DNA from: Lingula anatina
Lineage: Eukaryota > Brachiopoda > Lingulata > Lingulida > Lingulidae
Reading direction: 5' to 3'
Assembly (NCBI RefSeq): GCF_001039355.2
Contig: NW_019775455.1
Location: forward strand, 78,629-142,628
Length of the DNA: 64,000 nt
Shown here: positions 26,795 to 41,800 of the stretch, piece after piece
How the letters are laid out: every line of letters starts with the position of its first letter
Numbering within the stretch: position 1 is the stretch's first letter
Position numbers and translations under genes: made by a program
Notes under the pieces: generated by a model
Seen by the model: only the letters and a program-made list of their open reading frames with translations
The model's database searches: none
What the model was told of the DNA's origin: nothing

Positions 26795-29700
26795 TTAAGC
26801 TTTCATTAATATACAAACTAATCTGTGCTGTGTGAGTGTTAGTCCTTTCCATTAGTAATCATTTATCTGCCAACTGAACTGATATATGTATGTATGTGCA
26901 TATATGCATGTATAATGTGGAAGAAATAAAGTTGTAGCATCACATGATGTTGCTGGCACTTTACATAAAGCTTATTCCTTAAAAAAAATGCATCTGAAAT
27001 GAGAGCGTTTCTTTGTTGACTGGATCCATATTTTCAATTTTCACTCATACTTTGTGTGAGCAACTCAATAACTCTTATTGTGTTGCAAGACTTTTGCCTT
27101 CCCTTGTGGAATATTATAAATGCAGTTACAGTGAATGAAGTAACATATCCTAGAGGCTTGGCATTCAGAAAATAAAACACTGTCTTGGTGATTATTGGAA
27201 TGAGTTTAACAGAAACTGTTGTTTAAGATGAAATGTTTGTTATGTAGGGATTTGGAATAGGAGTTAAAAAGGAAATATTTTGCCAAAAGTGTTCCCATTA
27301 AGTGCTCTATAAGTGCTTTATGTTTGTTTGCAAGGTAAAAAAATTCAGCAGCACTAGACAGAAAAAATTACAAGAAACTTTAGTTAAAAGTGCTTTTGCC
27401 AAAATATCGTATTGCTTTGTCCCGAGAAAATGAGTGATGTGGATGTGTTTTAACAGTTGGACAAAAAGTCAGTTTTGTACAATCTCCAAATTCAGTTCTT
27501 TGTTGCAATTTTTTCTTCAATACAGAAAAAATGTTTTAAAGATGTGACAATATTAACATTGTCATACACACTATTAAAAGAGGTGTGATTTCAGTACCTT
27601 GGGACCTCACTTGTAGGTTCAGGGTGATTTCATTACCTTGGTACCTCACTTGTAGGTTCTGACAGATTTCAGTACCTTGGTACCTCACTTGTAGGTGCAG
27701 GGTGATTTCAGTACCTTGGTATCTCACTTGTAGGTGCAGGGTGATTTCAGTACCTTGCTACCTCACTTGTAGGTGCAAGGTGATTTCAGTACCTTGGTAC
27801 CTCACTTGTAGGTTCAGGGTGATTTCAGTACCTTGGTATCTCACTTGTAGGTTCAGGGTGATTTCAGTACCTTGGTACCTCACTTGTAGGTGCAAGGTGA
27901 TTTCAGTACCTTGGTACCTCGCTTGTAGGTTCAGGGTGATTTCATTACCTTGGTACCTCACTTGTAGGTGCAAGGTGATTTCAGTACCTTGGTATCTCAC
28001 TTGTAGGTTCAGGGTGATTTCATAACCTTGGTACCTCACTTGTAGGTGCAAGGTGATTTCAGTACCTTGGTACCTCATTCAGAGTGATTTCACTAACTTG
28101 CTTCCCCACTTTTCTGAAGGAAGGTGGAGCTACATTGGTCTGGGGTGTAAGGACTGTCAATATTTTAACATACCATATAATTTAAGCAGTTCTCTCAGTT
28201 GCTAGCAATTTATCTCTACCTGTTGACTGGATTACATCATTTGACAACTCCTTTGATGGATCTGTCTTACTTTCGAACTGTTGTAAGTCTCCACAAATGC
28301 AATCCAATATGATGTGGATGGTTAAATTGGTATGCCCTAAACAAATTTTATATGTTCGTCATCCCTCTTGTTATTGTAGATTTAGATTATTTATTCTTCA
28401 GAAAGCAGGTTCAAAGAAATGTAACAAAATAATAAAAGGTAAGCAAATACTTAAGCATATGTTCATGAGATTATGTTTGACCCCATCCATTCACATTGCC
28501 CCCCCCCCCCAGTTCTGGGTGCTGGATCTTGAGCAGGTGAAAGGAAATGGAAATGGAAAAATTTGCCCTTATGGAAAAATAAAATTGCAATCCTAGAGTA
28601 ATTTGCTGATTATTGCAGGTACCTTGTCAACAGTTGTCATTTGGTTTCGTAAATTACTTTTTTAACTGGGAGAGATCACTTGTCATGGAAAGTGTATTCC
28701 TGCAGTAACAACCTGTGTAATGCAGACTGGAGTGGAGCTGTGCACAACTTATCATTTTCCACTTCAAAAAACCATTTAAAAAGGAAAAAGGTATTTTAGT
28801 AAGGCAAAGTAAGGCCATTAAGTCAGGTTCGCATTTGTGTGTCAACTTGGAAAAAAATCTCAATGTATACAGTGGCATGCTAGTTTAAAGAGCTTTTAGG
28901 GCTTACATTACAGCTGTTATAGGTAACGTTTGTAAAATGAAGTACTTCTACGCAGTGCCATTTGACATAAATGTAAGCGAAGGTCGTACAGAAGACAGGC
29001 CATGCAGGTGATTATAGTTTGTGGTCATTTTTGCAAAAAAAGGAATGATTTAAGTACATTGAGATGGGGCATTTACCTTAATTTGTTCCAGCTTTGAATT
29101 TTTTTCTGGAAATATTTATTTTGAACAGATTTGATAGGTTACATCATTTGAAGAATGGAGAATGAAGATAATAAAGCAATTAAGCCATTGGAAGTTTCGA
29201 GAAGGAGAAACACTTGATTTGCAAAAAGGCTTCATAGATTACTATTTGATACAAACCAGACTTTGTGGTTATTTCTTTGGCTGAAAAAACCTCAGACATC
29301 ACAGAAAACAAAAAGTACAGCAAACAAAAACAGCAAAACAACCGGAACAATTATCTACATAACCTACACAGTAAATTGCTTTTGCAAATATCAGCAGTGG
29401 TTTGAGACAAGTGGTGGAGTTAGCAGGAATCTGTTTACATATTTTGCTCTTTCTAATGAAACTGTTGTTTGTAACCACTTAAATGAAAGTATTTTATCAA
29501 TGCAAATGATGTTTAAATTGGGGCAGTTTAAACTTCTGGAGTTGAAAATTTTTAATCTCTATGAAAAAAAAAAGCAACATAAGAACAGTTGCATGTTACA
29601 GTGACATAATTATATAAAGCAACCTAGATTATAGTCTGCTCAGGAATTCAGTTAGCCATGGTATTTGTTGTATGGTAACACGGTACCTTCCTTGCCTTGA

Positions 29701-32700
29701 AGCTGTCTGCCACTTGTCTCAATTGATGTGGAAATTACCGAATTGTCTGGGTCAGGGATATGAAAAGAGGGGAAAAAAGAAACAGTGAAGTTAATGACTA
29801 GATTGTGTGTAATGATAAAATATCTGAAACTGTTAGATGTATCTTAGACAGTCATTGTGTCATGAGAAACCATTACTGCCCTATTGATTTTGAATAAGGC
29901 CCCTTTCATGTAGAAATGAAACATCCATAGATCAGCATGGCCTACTATTAGTAATGCATTCTCTATGCCCCGTCTCAACCCTATAGCTGTGATGTTGGAT
30001 CCTGTGATGTATATATAATATCAGATTAGGGATTAGCATGCTGAACAAAATATTTTATGTCATGCTCTAAGGGAGAAAGAAAAGTAAAATTACTTTTTTG
30101 CGCCATTTATTATGATAAGGGCAGGAATTTGTGTGCCGGAATTAATCAGAATCGATGCCATACCATGAGAGACACGGACCTGAACATGGCTGCTTTGTAC
30201 AAAGTCAGGCGTATGGATGTAAGTGCAGGAAACGGTACTATTTCCTATGCTTTTATTGACCTTAGTGCCTTCTGGGCTGTGTGCCACTGCTGCACAGTCT
30301 TAGTCTCTCACATGCAACTTGTCGGGCGACTAGCCTCAAAGAGCCGTCCACTTGTGAGAAAGAAACTCACCTGGTGTTTTGTAGTCGTAAAGACAGCTGG
30401 TGTTACGTTTAGTAGGAACAGAAAACAAAGAAAAAAAATTGGGCTGATTGTATTTGAGAAATTTCAATTGTGAAAATGGTGAAATTGAGATTATCAAAGA
30501 TCAGCTGACTGTTATCGATTCTTCGAGCAGGACTTGCGTAGGATTTGAGCAGTCATGTGCTTTGAGCAGATTTGTACTCTGGAGTTCTTGACATGAGTGG
30601 AAAAGTGGCATATTTTATTGCCTGACAGATGCGGTTTATCTCTCACCTTGTTGGAGGAGAAAATAGGATAAAAAAGTGTTTCACCTGGGAATGAGGTGAT
30701 GATCATTTAAAAATCGCTGAAAATTAGGATTTTGTGGGAGTGCCTGGATGAAGGCATATCGTAGAAAGAACAGTGTGATGCAAAAATTTTTGAAGTGATG
30801 ATCTGCAAAGCACTGGATAACAAAAGAAGAAAAAAAATCTTCAGAAGTCAGAATGCGAAATGACATTGAATATATTTAAAGGAAACAGTGAGAGAGAAAC
30901 CCAGTCTAATAATTTGTATCTTGTAAGGTTTTCTATAGAAAATAAAAAAAAAAGAGAAGGGGGGTGAAACCCTGGAAATGTTGTGAACCTAAAGACAGCC
31001 AGTGCTGAGATAGTAAATATTACTGTCAGGGGACTTATCACTTCTGATATTACATTGTGGAGCTGTGCCCAGTAATTGCCCTTGAGGATAGAGCCTACAC
31101 CATTGTTGTATTCTGGAAAAGGTCAGACAGTCAAGTGAATACATTACGTCAGTTGATGAAATCTACCTTATGACAAGACAAATTTAAGCAAGGTCTGTGC
31201 TACTGTACTTTTCTTGCTTCTCTTCCCAGTAATTAAAAAATTCTTTAATATATATATATCTATATTAAATATATATATTAAGAAACTTACAGACAACAAT
31301 GCATCCTTTGAGCTGTCAGGCAGTGGGCTGGTTATTTGGTCCATTAGCCAATACAGCGGAGGGAAATTAAAATGCTCTCTAGCGTAAATTGCTTTCACAT
31401 TCACAACTTGCAGTTCACTACGTGACAACTAGACCCACTTCAGGAATCAATTCCTTGTACCACTACACTGTTTTGCCTTATTGACATCAACTTTCTATCA
31501 AAATTGGATAAGTCTTATTGGGAGTGTTTTTTGTTTTTTTTTTATCCAGTTTTTCCCTCTTTGCACAATGTGACAGGATTCTATTGGCATGCTAAGATCA
31601 TTCTTGCAGAGTTCGTGCTCCTCAGGGAACGGACGGCATTATTGGCTAAAGTGCATTAGCTTGCGAAACCAAGTAATCCCCAGGAAAAAGAACACGAGTT
31701 CTGACATCCGTTGTGATGATACTCCGGTTTGTGACGGACAAGAGTGAGAAGCGTGCACTTTGTGGACAGTTCTGTTTGGCAGATGGATGATATTTCACAT
31801 CAAAACTCAACTCCATTGGATGATTATTATGTTTTTTCTTTATGTGTGTGTGTGTGAACTCAATGGTGATAACCCACTTATGTTTGGATCTTGGATGCTA
31901 TTTATTGTGAAACCAATATGGATAATGATGTACTTAAGTGCGAATATCTTGACAGTGATTCATTTGGATGAAAATTGACGGTATTCTGTTTTGGATATAT
32001 ATTTACCAAAGGATGAATTACATTTTTTTTCTCCATATTACGGCAGTATGGTATTGCGTATGATTTAATGAGAGTTTGGTGAACCTTCACATGCCTGTTT
32101 CATTTGCAATGCTTTCTCTGTTCAAGGAGGAGGCCCTGGCAAATATAAGGAGGAACAGCACGGTCTTGTCACGTAAGTTGAAACTTTTCAGTTTGACTAC
32201 TTAGCTTTTCATTGTTTAATGCATATATAAACTTGACCAAAAAAGTTGGGAAACATGAAATTGTTTTTCAGTAATTAAAAAAAAAAGTGTTGTGTGGTGG
32301 GAAAATGGTTTGTGCATTAGCAATCAATATTTGGTTAAAATATTTACCATAGCTCTTATGGTTATTTTATAATTATCAAAATGGCGAAGTTTTCAAACTT
32401 TTTTGGTCGAGTTTATTTTATGTTGATTGTCTTTTCCTAACGGATTACTAGTATGTGATTATTTACCATTTAGTCAAGACTTTTTTTTTTACACTCTCTC
32501 TACAAACGTATATATTTTCACCTGCATGCATGTGTAATTGATTCGGTATTCATTGATGTTGACAAACAATGGAAAAGAAAGTCTTTTATAAGTGCAGATA
32601 CACTTACAAATATCTTTTAATTGATTTTGAAACCCTCTGAGGTGCATATACTAGATGTTGTTTACATTTTGATGGATGTGACATACACTGTTATCAGAAT

Positions 32701-32760
32701 TAATGATCAAGTATGCATGCGTGAATACACATATGTGCACACATGCACTCACACACACAT

Positions 32761-32800
<40 letters not shown>

Positions 32801-35800
32801 CCTGAGAAATACATAACATCTGACCCTAACAAGTATGCTTTATTGAGCAACTGGTATGAGAGCATTAAAATCAAGTAGTTGGTGCACAGCAGGTATCAAC
32901 CATTGGAATTCTTTCACACTCTCTGCCTGGAAACATCTGATGGTCTTTATAGTTTTAAAGCATCTTGAAGGAAAACTCCAAAATTCTTGGAAGAGTCTTC
33001 ATTACTTTTAGTTGACCTTTTGAAAGGTGACATAGCTCAAGATGTTTTTCTTTTACTGGTCCAGTCATTATTTTTTCAAAGATCTGTGTGAATTCCTGCA
33101 GAAAGTAATCTCTCCTCAGGCTAGAGGACTGATTTAAATGTTTTACACTGTTATTTTAGCAGACTAGAAAGTAATCCAATTGACTGAATATTTTGTGTGG
33201 AATTTTGGCATTATGACCTGTGGTTCTAAGAACTAAATATTAGAAAGACAGTGAGTGGGTACATCGCGCTGCACTCAATTGACTTGTTCTGTTATATGTA
33301 CGAATGCAGACAAATATACGGCGCATTCTTTCCTGGTGACTGGCTCTGGATAACTAAAGATATATGTCACGTTTCCCTGTTTATTTGAGTACAAAACAAC
33401 ACCCAAGTGAGTGGGAGTTGATTATTATGGTACACACTGGATGCACCAGCTATTCTTCTGTATAACATAATACTAGAATGCTTTATTAAGTTCATCTGAG
33501 CTCTGAACAGGTAAAAGACTGTGACCAGGAAAATAAAAAGGATAAAAGGGTTGTCAGTTTGTTATTTCTTTTGATTGACTAAAATTGATTGGACGGAAAA
33601 ATTTCAGCCTGGTGGTTAAGGCATGGGTCGTTTGATAAAAAAATTACTGTAGGTGTAATGGAATAAATGAAAAGACTGTTGTAAAGGATTTTGAAAATCA
33701 GAATAAAAAGAAGGGAAGTTAAGACTCATAAATAGCATAGTGAAATAACTGCTCAACTTCTTTAAGTGCTGTCACACTTAGCGTATAGCACTAATATAAG
33801 AGATGAATTGGCCATACACAGGCTGGGGTAGCGCTAACACTCGCCAATTTAGCCAAATGCTAAAACTGACTTAAATTGGCTAAAGAAAAAGGGCTTGATT
33901 TGACTTGTTTTAGCCAAATTCTAACCATTTTGATAACAAATTGACAAAAATTTGGTAATTTGGCTAAGCCAAAAAAAATTGCTAACACTACGCCAGACAG
34001 GGTTTGATAGACTTATGTTAGTGTATGTTTGCATAAGAGCGGGTAATAAAATGCTTTGAGCATGTTCAAAAACAATTTCATACTCTGCTTATATGTTCAT
34101 TTTCATGTGCTGGAAAAAGGGTGATTTCATATGCTCAAAGTTGTATGTGAGTTTCCCATATTTAAGTGTGAGCAGTTCTTTTCTCACACCAGTTCATGAT
34201 GGCTTGTTTTTTCATGCACATGGTACATGCAGATGCTTTTTCCCATTTCTTCTAAATTTTCTGTTTTGGATGAACCTGTAAGTGAATGGTTGTCATGTAT
34301 GATTTTGAGCCAAATGGAAATGTTAAAGTCTGATGAACCATGCCGTTTTAGATACTAATTAACATAGTGTTGTCCTAGGCACCTACAAAAATTACACATA
34401 GCCAGAGATACCAAAACAGTAGTAAATGAAAATCTATTTGGGCAAAGCATGGCTTCTTTTGTAGGTATGTGCTTGAATTGCGGTTAAAATGTGTGGATTC
34501 GAGTGGTTTGCAGTAATGAGATTTTTAGTCTGTCTGACTTTTGCGGAATTTTTGAGTTGGATACAGAGGGCTCCAGAACCCTACACCATATTTTCAGACT
34601 TTTTCATTAAATGGCAGACTCGTCCCAGGAATTGCTATAAAGATGTATAAGATGGCAAAATTGGTGATAACTCTATTCCAGTATTTATCCTGAATCTAAT
34701 CTCCTCAGTTTAGGAGAGCAGGTATTTTTGTTGAATGTTGATTTTGTTGACATTCACCTAGTACTGTTGACTCAATTTGTAAGATGAAAATAGACACAAA
34801 ATAAATGAAAACAGTCTGTGCATAGAATAACAATTTGAAAATCGTGGTTTGTGGTCTGCCATTATTACATGGTTTGTCTACCGTGGTGGGTCAGTTTTAC
34901 TTTCCGTATATGGATATTTTGATTATATACTTTTTATAAACTTTTGTAGCATAAAAACATGAAGTGCCATGTTTATTATAACACCAGAGGACTTGAACTC
35001 TTGGCAATAAACAAGCAAGGTCAAACAAATTTGGATTGATGTTGTTGAATTTTAATAGAAACCCGTCATTTACCACCCAGAAAACAAATTTTGAAAAGAC
35101 ACAGAAGGTTCTTGGAAATCCTAGATTTATTAGGTATTATCTATCTGGGGGCTGATGTTTGAAAAACCCCACTCGTTGCCACGTGATTACAGATGATTAG
35201 TATTGACAATCTGATTCTCTATCTCCAGTGTACCCTTTGGTGGCTATGACCTTTACTCTAGAAGCAACAACAACAAAAAGCATTCTTTCACTGATGTTTT
35301 TTTTTTTTAAACTTTTTTAGGAAGTTCAGTTAATTTGAATGGTTTATTTGATAACAAATTTGGAGAAATAAAAAGTGTACGTGCTAGATTGTTTCAGTAT
35401 ACGTTCAACACTTTTGCTTCTAGTCTCATAAGGTCAGGTTTCATCTTGGTTTGATTGAAACTGGTTTATGTTTGGATGGCAAAGAACCAAGTTGTCTGCA
35501 GTTTACCCCAAGGCTTGTCTTATTGAATGAAAACAGATAGTAAGATATGAGCTTTAAGGAACTAGATTTTTGGACAACGAGTCTGTCCTGAGTTGGAAAA
35601 AAAAAAACACTGATACAAATATTGGGTTTTGAAAAATGTGTCGGGATTCTAGATCAGATTAATCGGCAGAAGTAGTTTTTAAAGCATATTAGCTGTGAGA
35701 AAGATTTGCATAAACCACCAGTAGCTGTGGCTTGTGCTAAATTTCACAATTCATTCAAGTTGTGTAATTAATTATTATGGAAGTTTAGTTCTGACCACTT

Positions 35801-38800
35801 TCACATAGCTACATTGTTGAGAAAAAAAAACTGAGTTGAACTGTTGAAATGGAGATAATGAGCATTGAGGATAGTTAGATTGTAGAAAGAAATATAAAGG
35901 GAGAATCACTCAATCATTTGCCAGCTTGCTTATTTCCTGGGGCTTCTTTACAGTTTATTGATTATTTTCGTCTTTTCTTCAGTGCCCAGTGTGCGCGCGG
36001 GTAATGACACATTCTTACATAGTTTCACTTATCTTGTACACTTCAGGGAATCAATGGGGAAGTTCTAGATAATAGGAACTGAGATAAGCATTAACTGTAA
36101 GTGCTAAATTCAGACTCGTCCTGTTTTTGCCCCATTGAAAAAGGTTGCTGGAAATAAGACAATCTGGGTTTTCTATGAAACCAGTTGGTTTTAAAATAAC
36201 ATTCGCTGACTATATTTAGATCATAAATTGCAAGAATAATCAAATGTATTTAAGGATATCCTGATTATCTGTTTTCTATTTATATGGCACTGCTTCTACT
36301 AATATACTGTTGAATTTGACAAGATCTATATATTGCCATGCCTGTTATTATTGTATTGAATTTTTTAGAATTTTTCAACCAATTTTCTACCAAATTACAT
36401 TGGCTATTTAGGTTGCAGCCTATTCTGTGAATCACTTTTTAAAATTTTGAGGAATGTTTTAAAAGCTTTATCATCAAAGCAAATTTGTCCAAGACAGGTT
36501 CTTGCATATGTTCATCAGGGGCCCACAGACAGCATGTTTCCTGACTTCAGCCTTTGAAGTCGTTTTTGGATCAAAGCATAGCTTCTGCTTTGATAGTCCT
36601 GAGCGAAGCAGAAGACCTCTGTGTAATTAAAGTAATGTTTCTGAGAAATGGGAGCGCTGGTATGAAGTTATAAAGCAGTGTATGCAGGTTTACAGGTTTT
36701 AATGCAGAGCACTTAGAGCTTTTGTTTTTTGGTAAACCGTTTAGCACGCACATGCTTCCGATTGCTTATTATTTATTGCGATACTCTACTTTGGGGATCA
36801 GTTTGAGACACTTGCAGTCAATCAAACGAGTGCTTTCCCATATCGCTTCAATTGATTTGTTTCTGCTTGAAGTGACCTGGTTTTGTCTTTTTTGTCACCT
36901 GCTGGTGTATATGTTGATAACACAATGGAGAATGAACCAGCAGGATTTCACCTGGCCATTATGAGTGTTTTCAACTAGGCGATAGAAAGCCAGTGGTCTT
37001 TCCACACCCACGTTACCCAATTTACAGTGAACTTTATCTCACCCCATAAATAGAGAAATGATAGACAAATAACCTCAGAATTCACGGTGACACATGCGAA
37101 GCTAGAATTATGTTCAAATCATAAGCCCGTTTATCCGCAGAATGCCAGTGTATTGGAAAAGTAGTTGAAAGGTTATGCCATAATACGGAATGGGAAGAGT
37201 TAAAGGGATTTTTCATGATCCTTAGTGTAATCACTAAATTGTTTCATCCATTTGGTAATTAATGATGTAGAAAGTTAATGGATTATTTCCACGTATTGTC
37301 TCAAGACTCTCATAGCAGCACGTAAAGGCAATTACTAAATTGCAGCTATGATTATATATCATCGTTTACATTGTAAACTTGAAAACACTTTTTTTTAAAA
37401 ATTTTTTCAAGCTCGTACTTCTTGTTGCCTCTATTCTGATTTTATCTCACAGTTGTAGATTCTATAGACTCTGCATGTAATGGCCATGTTATAGTTTTTT
37501 GTCGGATTAGTTGAATTTTGCTCTTCCAAGTTATCTGGAGCTTTATCTATTACACTGGGATTATGAAAATACCGATGATAATGGAATGAAAAGTTAACAT
37601 TAGCAGTGTCATTCTTTTTTTTAAAGTTAATGATAGTCTGATGACCTACATCTCTTGTTGATAAAAATTATTCTACAAATGAGTTGTGTTTGACATTCAC
37701 AAAAAACAAGTGCCTTGTTGACATTTTAGAAACAGGAGTTCTTGTTGACATTGTAGAAACTAGGCTAAGCGAACCAGGAACGTCTCTGTCATTTATAGTA
37801 GTTTCTCTCAACCTGGATAAATCCTGTCTTATATGTAGTTTATGTTGATTTTATAAGACTTTTTTAATAGGCAAAGTAAACCCCAGAAATTTAATAATGT
37901 TTTTCTTGTCTGAGTATAGGCAGTTGGACATTATTTTACTGAATGAACCAGGAACTTGTATCATATTAAACCTCTTTTTTTAGACAGATTTTCCATAAAA
38001 AAAGGAAGAAAGAAACAGTAACAAAGTATGGTGATATCTTCTTCCCTCTTTTGTGAAATATTTATGTTTTTTAAAATTAGAACTTTCTTCTCATAAAGTC
38101 AAAAGCAACACACATGGACTATAAAACACTAGTTTTTAGAACTGTGACATAGTGAAAACAATTTTTTACCTGCCAATAATATGCTGTGTTGTGTTTGTGT
38201 TTGATCATAAGATAAGGACATGTTTTCTTACTGTTTGAAAATTAGTTGCTCAATTTGCAAGATGATTGATTTTCTTATGTAGTTGTACGAGGAAAGTACA
38301 GGAAGAGCATTAGGAAACATAACAAGCAGAGAGTTGAGGTGAAATTAAATGATAACATATTGGCTCTTTCTATACTGGTCCTGAACCAAAATATAATGAA
38401 TAGATTAACAAGTATATTAATTAATGAACAAATGAATGGATAAGTAAATAGATGAATAAATAATTAATTAGAAAGATAAATAGATTAGAAAAGAATATTT
38501 AAAAGGCACACGGCTGAAGTGTCATCTTATATTGAAGGTTAGAATTTGAAAGAATTCCCGTAATGCAGTAATGCATTATCTACCACATTAATAAGTCCTA
38601 GTTGAAAGAGCTAATAATACACCTTGCAGATGCAACATACTGCAGCTTACTGCTGTTATTTAGGGATTCTTTCTTTTAACCAAGTGAAGATTGGTTATCT
38701 TAAATGAGACGGCTTCCCTGATTAGAATATCCAATTTAGTTTACTTAGAGACCCCATTACACAGCAGCTATCTAAATCTCTGTTGAATTATTTTGTCTGT

Positions 38801-41800
38801 CGTTTGACAGGTGTCATTTTTTCAAACGGTCTAATTTCAAAAGTGGCCCGAATCCCGAGATCGCGTTACTGCATTATCTGTTCGGTGACGGTGTGTTCGA
38901 CAGCAGCGCTTTGGGCGGCGGTACCCTATCATCAAGTGAGAACCTGGCAGACTTCCAGAAGTACTCAGCGTTATTAGAAACACTAAAATCCTTTTATTGT
39001 TATCGATTGAAGAGCAGCGATTTTTCAGATTTCCACAATACTGACCTCTGTCTGGTAAACTGAGCAGTGAAAACATAATTACTTGGCCGCACAAGAAATG
39101 CTGAATCTCTGGGGGCATCTCGCTATCCATATACAAAATTAATAGTGAGAGAAAAAAAATCAAAGAGATTTGAGAGATTAAGCCTCGGTTTGTAAGCTAG
39201 TTTTTCAAGTGATATTAGAGACCAGGGATATTTCTGGATAGCAGGGCACTTTACAAGGAATTGGCAGTGGTGCTGTAGAGTGATGATTAAAATTGGTCAT
39301 AGTCATTTTAGCTTGGACGCTTGGAAAGGGTGGTATTTGGATAAAGGATAAAGAAAGAGTAGCCAGAGCCTCCTGAGGGTTTTTTTTTTATCAATTTGAA
39401 AGTTGAAAAGCTAGCTTATAAAGATTAAGTTAACATGCCATGATGCCAGAGAGACGTATATTTATTATGCTTGTACGCAAGACCAAAGATAAAGAAAAAA
39501 AAGCCCCATAGGTTCTTTTAGAAGATTTATATGGTTGTAACCCCAATACATGCCCAGTTTTTTTGCTTTTTTTTTAAGAGACAGAGACATTGGTTGGCTT
39601 GCAGATATTTATAAAATCATACAACAGAGTTCATGCAATGAGATAAAAGATTTACATGCCAGTCCTTTCCTGTCTTGTTATTGATTAGTAAGTGGCGAAT
39701 GACTTCATGAATTATGTATGCCGTTTAATCCTGGCTAGTAGTATTTTTTTTCTAGTTCCTCGGGCTACCTGCTGGTATTGGGTCAGTTGTTCTCTGTAAT
39801 TGGATTTGCAGTGACAGTATAATGACACATTAATGCTTCATTAGTACAGCATGGGGCCTGACTTTATCTGTGTGCACTTGCATATGGCATTAGAAATGAT
39901 TGCCTCGGAAAAAATCGTTATGATAAGGATATGGAAACAAGTATAAAGAGATACGGTAATTGCTCCAGGCCATATTTTAATCTTATCACACAATTCATTC
40001 TAACCATATTTTTTTATTTAGACAAGATTTGTGATTTTTTGTGAATCCTAAAAAAAAATCTTTTTTTGACTGGAATTCAGCTTGCTTTTTTTAAAACTTG
40101 ATTGCAGTCTTTTCCAGTTATCTGTGTCAAAACATAGTTCTTGGAAATATTGATGATCTGATTTGTTTGAATTCAGGGAATAATTAACCCAGTCAGTTCA
40201 CATCATCTGTCTTTATTGATGTGATTGGCAAATACTTGAGAGTTTTTTTTTTCTTCGTGTAGATATGTTTTGGTTTTTGGAATTAGGTACCTGAAATCCA
40301 TACCTTTTAAGGTACATTTGAATGTGGAGTGTGGATTCCTGGTAAATTCCCATATAAACCACTTCTTATAAGTTATATATCTTGAATAAAGACTACATGC
40401 CGAGGGCTAAAGGGAGTTAATCACTTGATCAGCCCTCTTCAGATTTTTTGGCTGTAAATTTGATCTACTTATCTAACCCGTTTATATACAGCACAGGCAA
40501 CAAACGGAGAAATCCTTTCAAATATCATTTTTGGATGTTGTGAAATACTCTCTTTGGTTTTTCCTAAATTTATACTATTTAAAACTATATGGTGGCATTT
40601 TGCAGGCTTTTGTGACAAAAAATTGACTTTAAATGCATCTCAGATCGGTGCAGGATTAAAGGAGTGGTCGTGTCAATGATTGTAGGCGTCTGGATTAGAG
40701 GGTGGACGTACTACGATTCTTTGTCAGGATAAAGAACAGGCAGAGAATAATTACTTAGAACTCATTTGAGAATTAATAAAGAAAAGGGAGTGAAATCACT
40801 ACTAGGACTGATTTGATCTACCAATTGATTTTACTGAGCGAGGCAGTGCGGTCGCACAAAAGAAGAATCCCAGTCAGAGAAATGGAACTCCGCACTGTGT
40901 AATTGAAATAGAAAGGTTTGATAGGAAATAATAAGACATATCTTTCAGTTGTAGACTTCTAGAATCAATAGTGACTATCAGAGTCTGCGTGCTTTGATAG
41001 AACTGGAGATATTGTTTAATGGCAGTTGCCATAAATTGTTTCAGACAGATTTTCATTACTTGTGTAAAAATAGACGGACGAGGACTTGGATGTACAAATA
41101 CACTGCTTTTCACTCATTAAGGCGTAGACTTTTTTCAGCTCTGATACTTCTCAGCAGATACGTGCTGGATAAAATTGGAACTAGGGGATAAAAAGGAACT
41201 ACGTATTTTGCTAAAAGATTGGACAGTGAAATAGAACAAATGGCTGTTATAGCTTGTATGAGTAGGAAATATGTATGTGATGCACCGAAAACCAAAAATG
41301 ATCTAGAAATGTGTTCCAGAACTAAAATACATAGAGTCAAAAAAGATTGTGATAATAATAATAATAATTCACTGTCATAGATAAAAATAAAATCAATTGT
41401 GCTTATTATATATCAGCTTTGCTGACGAGGAAAAACTAGTTTTGGTGCATGTGGAAGTTGCTTTTAGAGTCGTGACGTACATGAGTCCTAGTTCATTCAT
41501 TCAATTGTCTGAGACAGGTTGATAGAGGAGGAGTGTATATACTGATATATAAAGAAGCATTAACTCACCAACAATGGGGAAATACGTCGACATGTAGGTG
41601 TTTGACCTCACAATTATGACAACATGTCTGTTTTGCCTGTTAAAGTTATTGATTAATTATCACCATCACCGTGTGGAAATGATGACTTAGGCTTACTCAA
41701 GTCGGCTTACATAGCAGAAGACTATAGATTCCTCGGTGACCATTCAGACTGTGACGAGTTCTTTGTGCACTCGGAAAGAGTCGAGCAAAGAAGGACTGAG

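Larger units (their letters stand above)
26677..32126 (+). other. AFF intron with minisatellite
   Basis: About 5.4 kb. Contains a GA microsatellite (26749-26792), the 39-bp minisatellite (27583-28095) and a short TA-rich palindrome near 31246-31280. No coding segment recognised apart from chance open frames. Confidence 0.7.

Noticed and set aside
27702-28078. Open frames of about 106 codons on both strands (13-residue repeats)
   Set aside because: Both arise from the 39-bp intronic minisatellite whose period is a multiple of three.
30057-30473. 138-codon open frame on + strand within an intron
   Set aside because: No family resemblance, no splice consistency with the AFF exons; best explained by chance.
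38783-38977. The ATG-starting 64-codon frame overlapping the hidden-exon candidate
   Set aside because: The alternative frame of the same DNA has far more protein-like codon use; this frame is its shadow.
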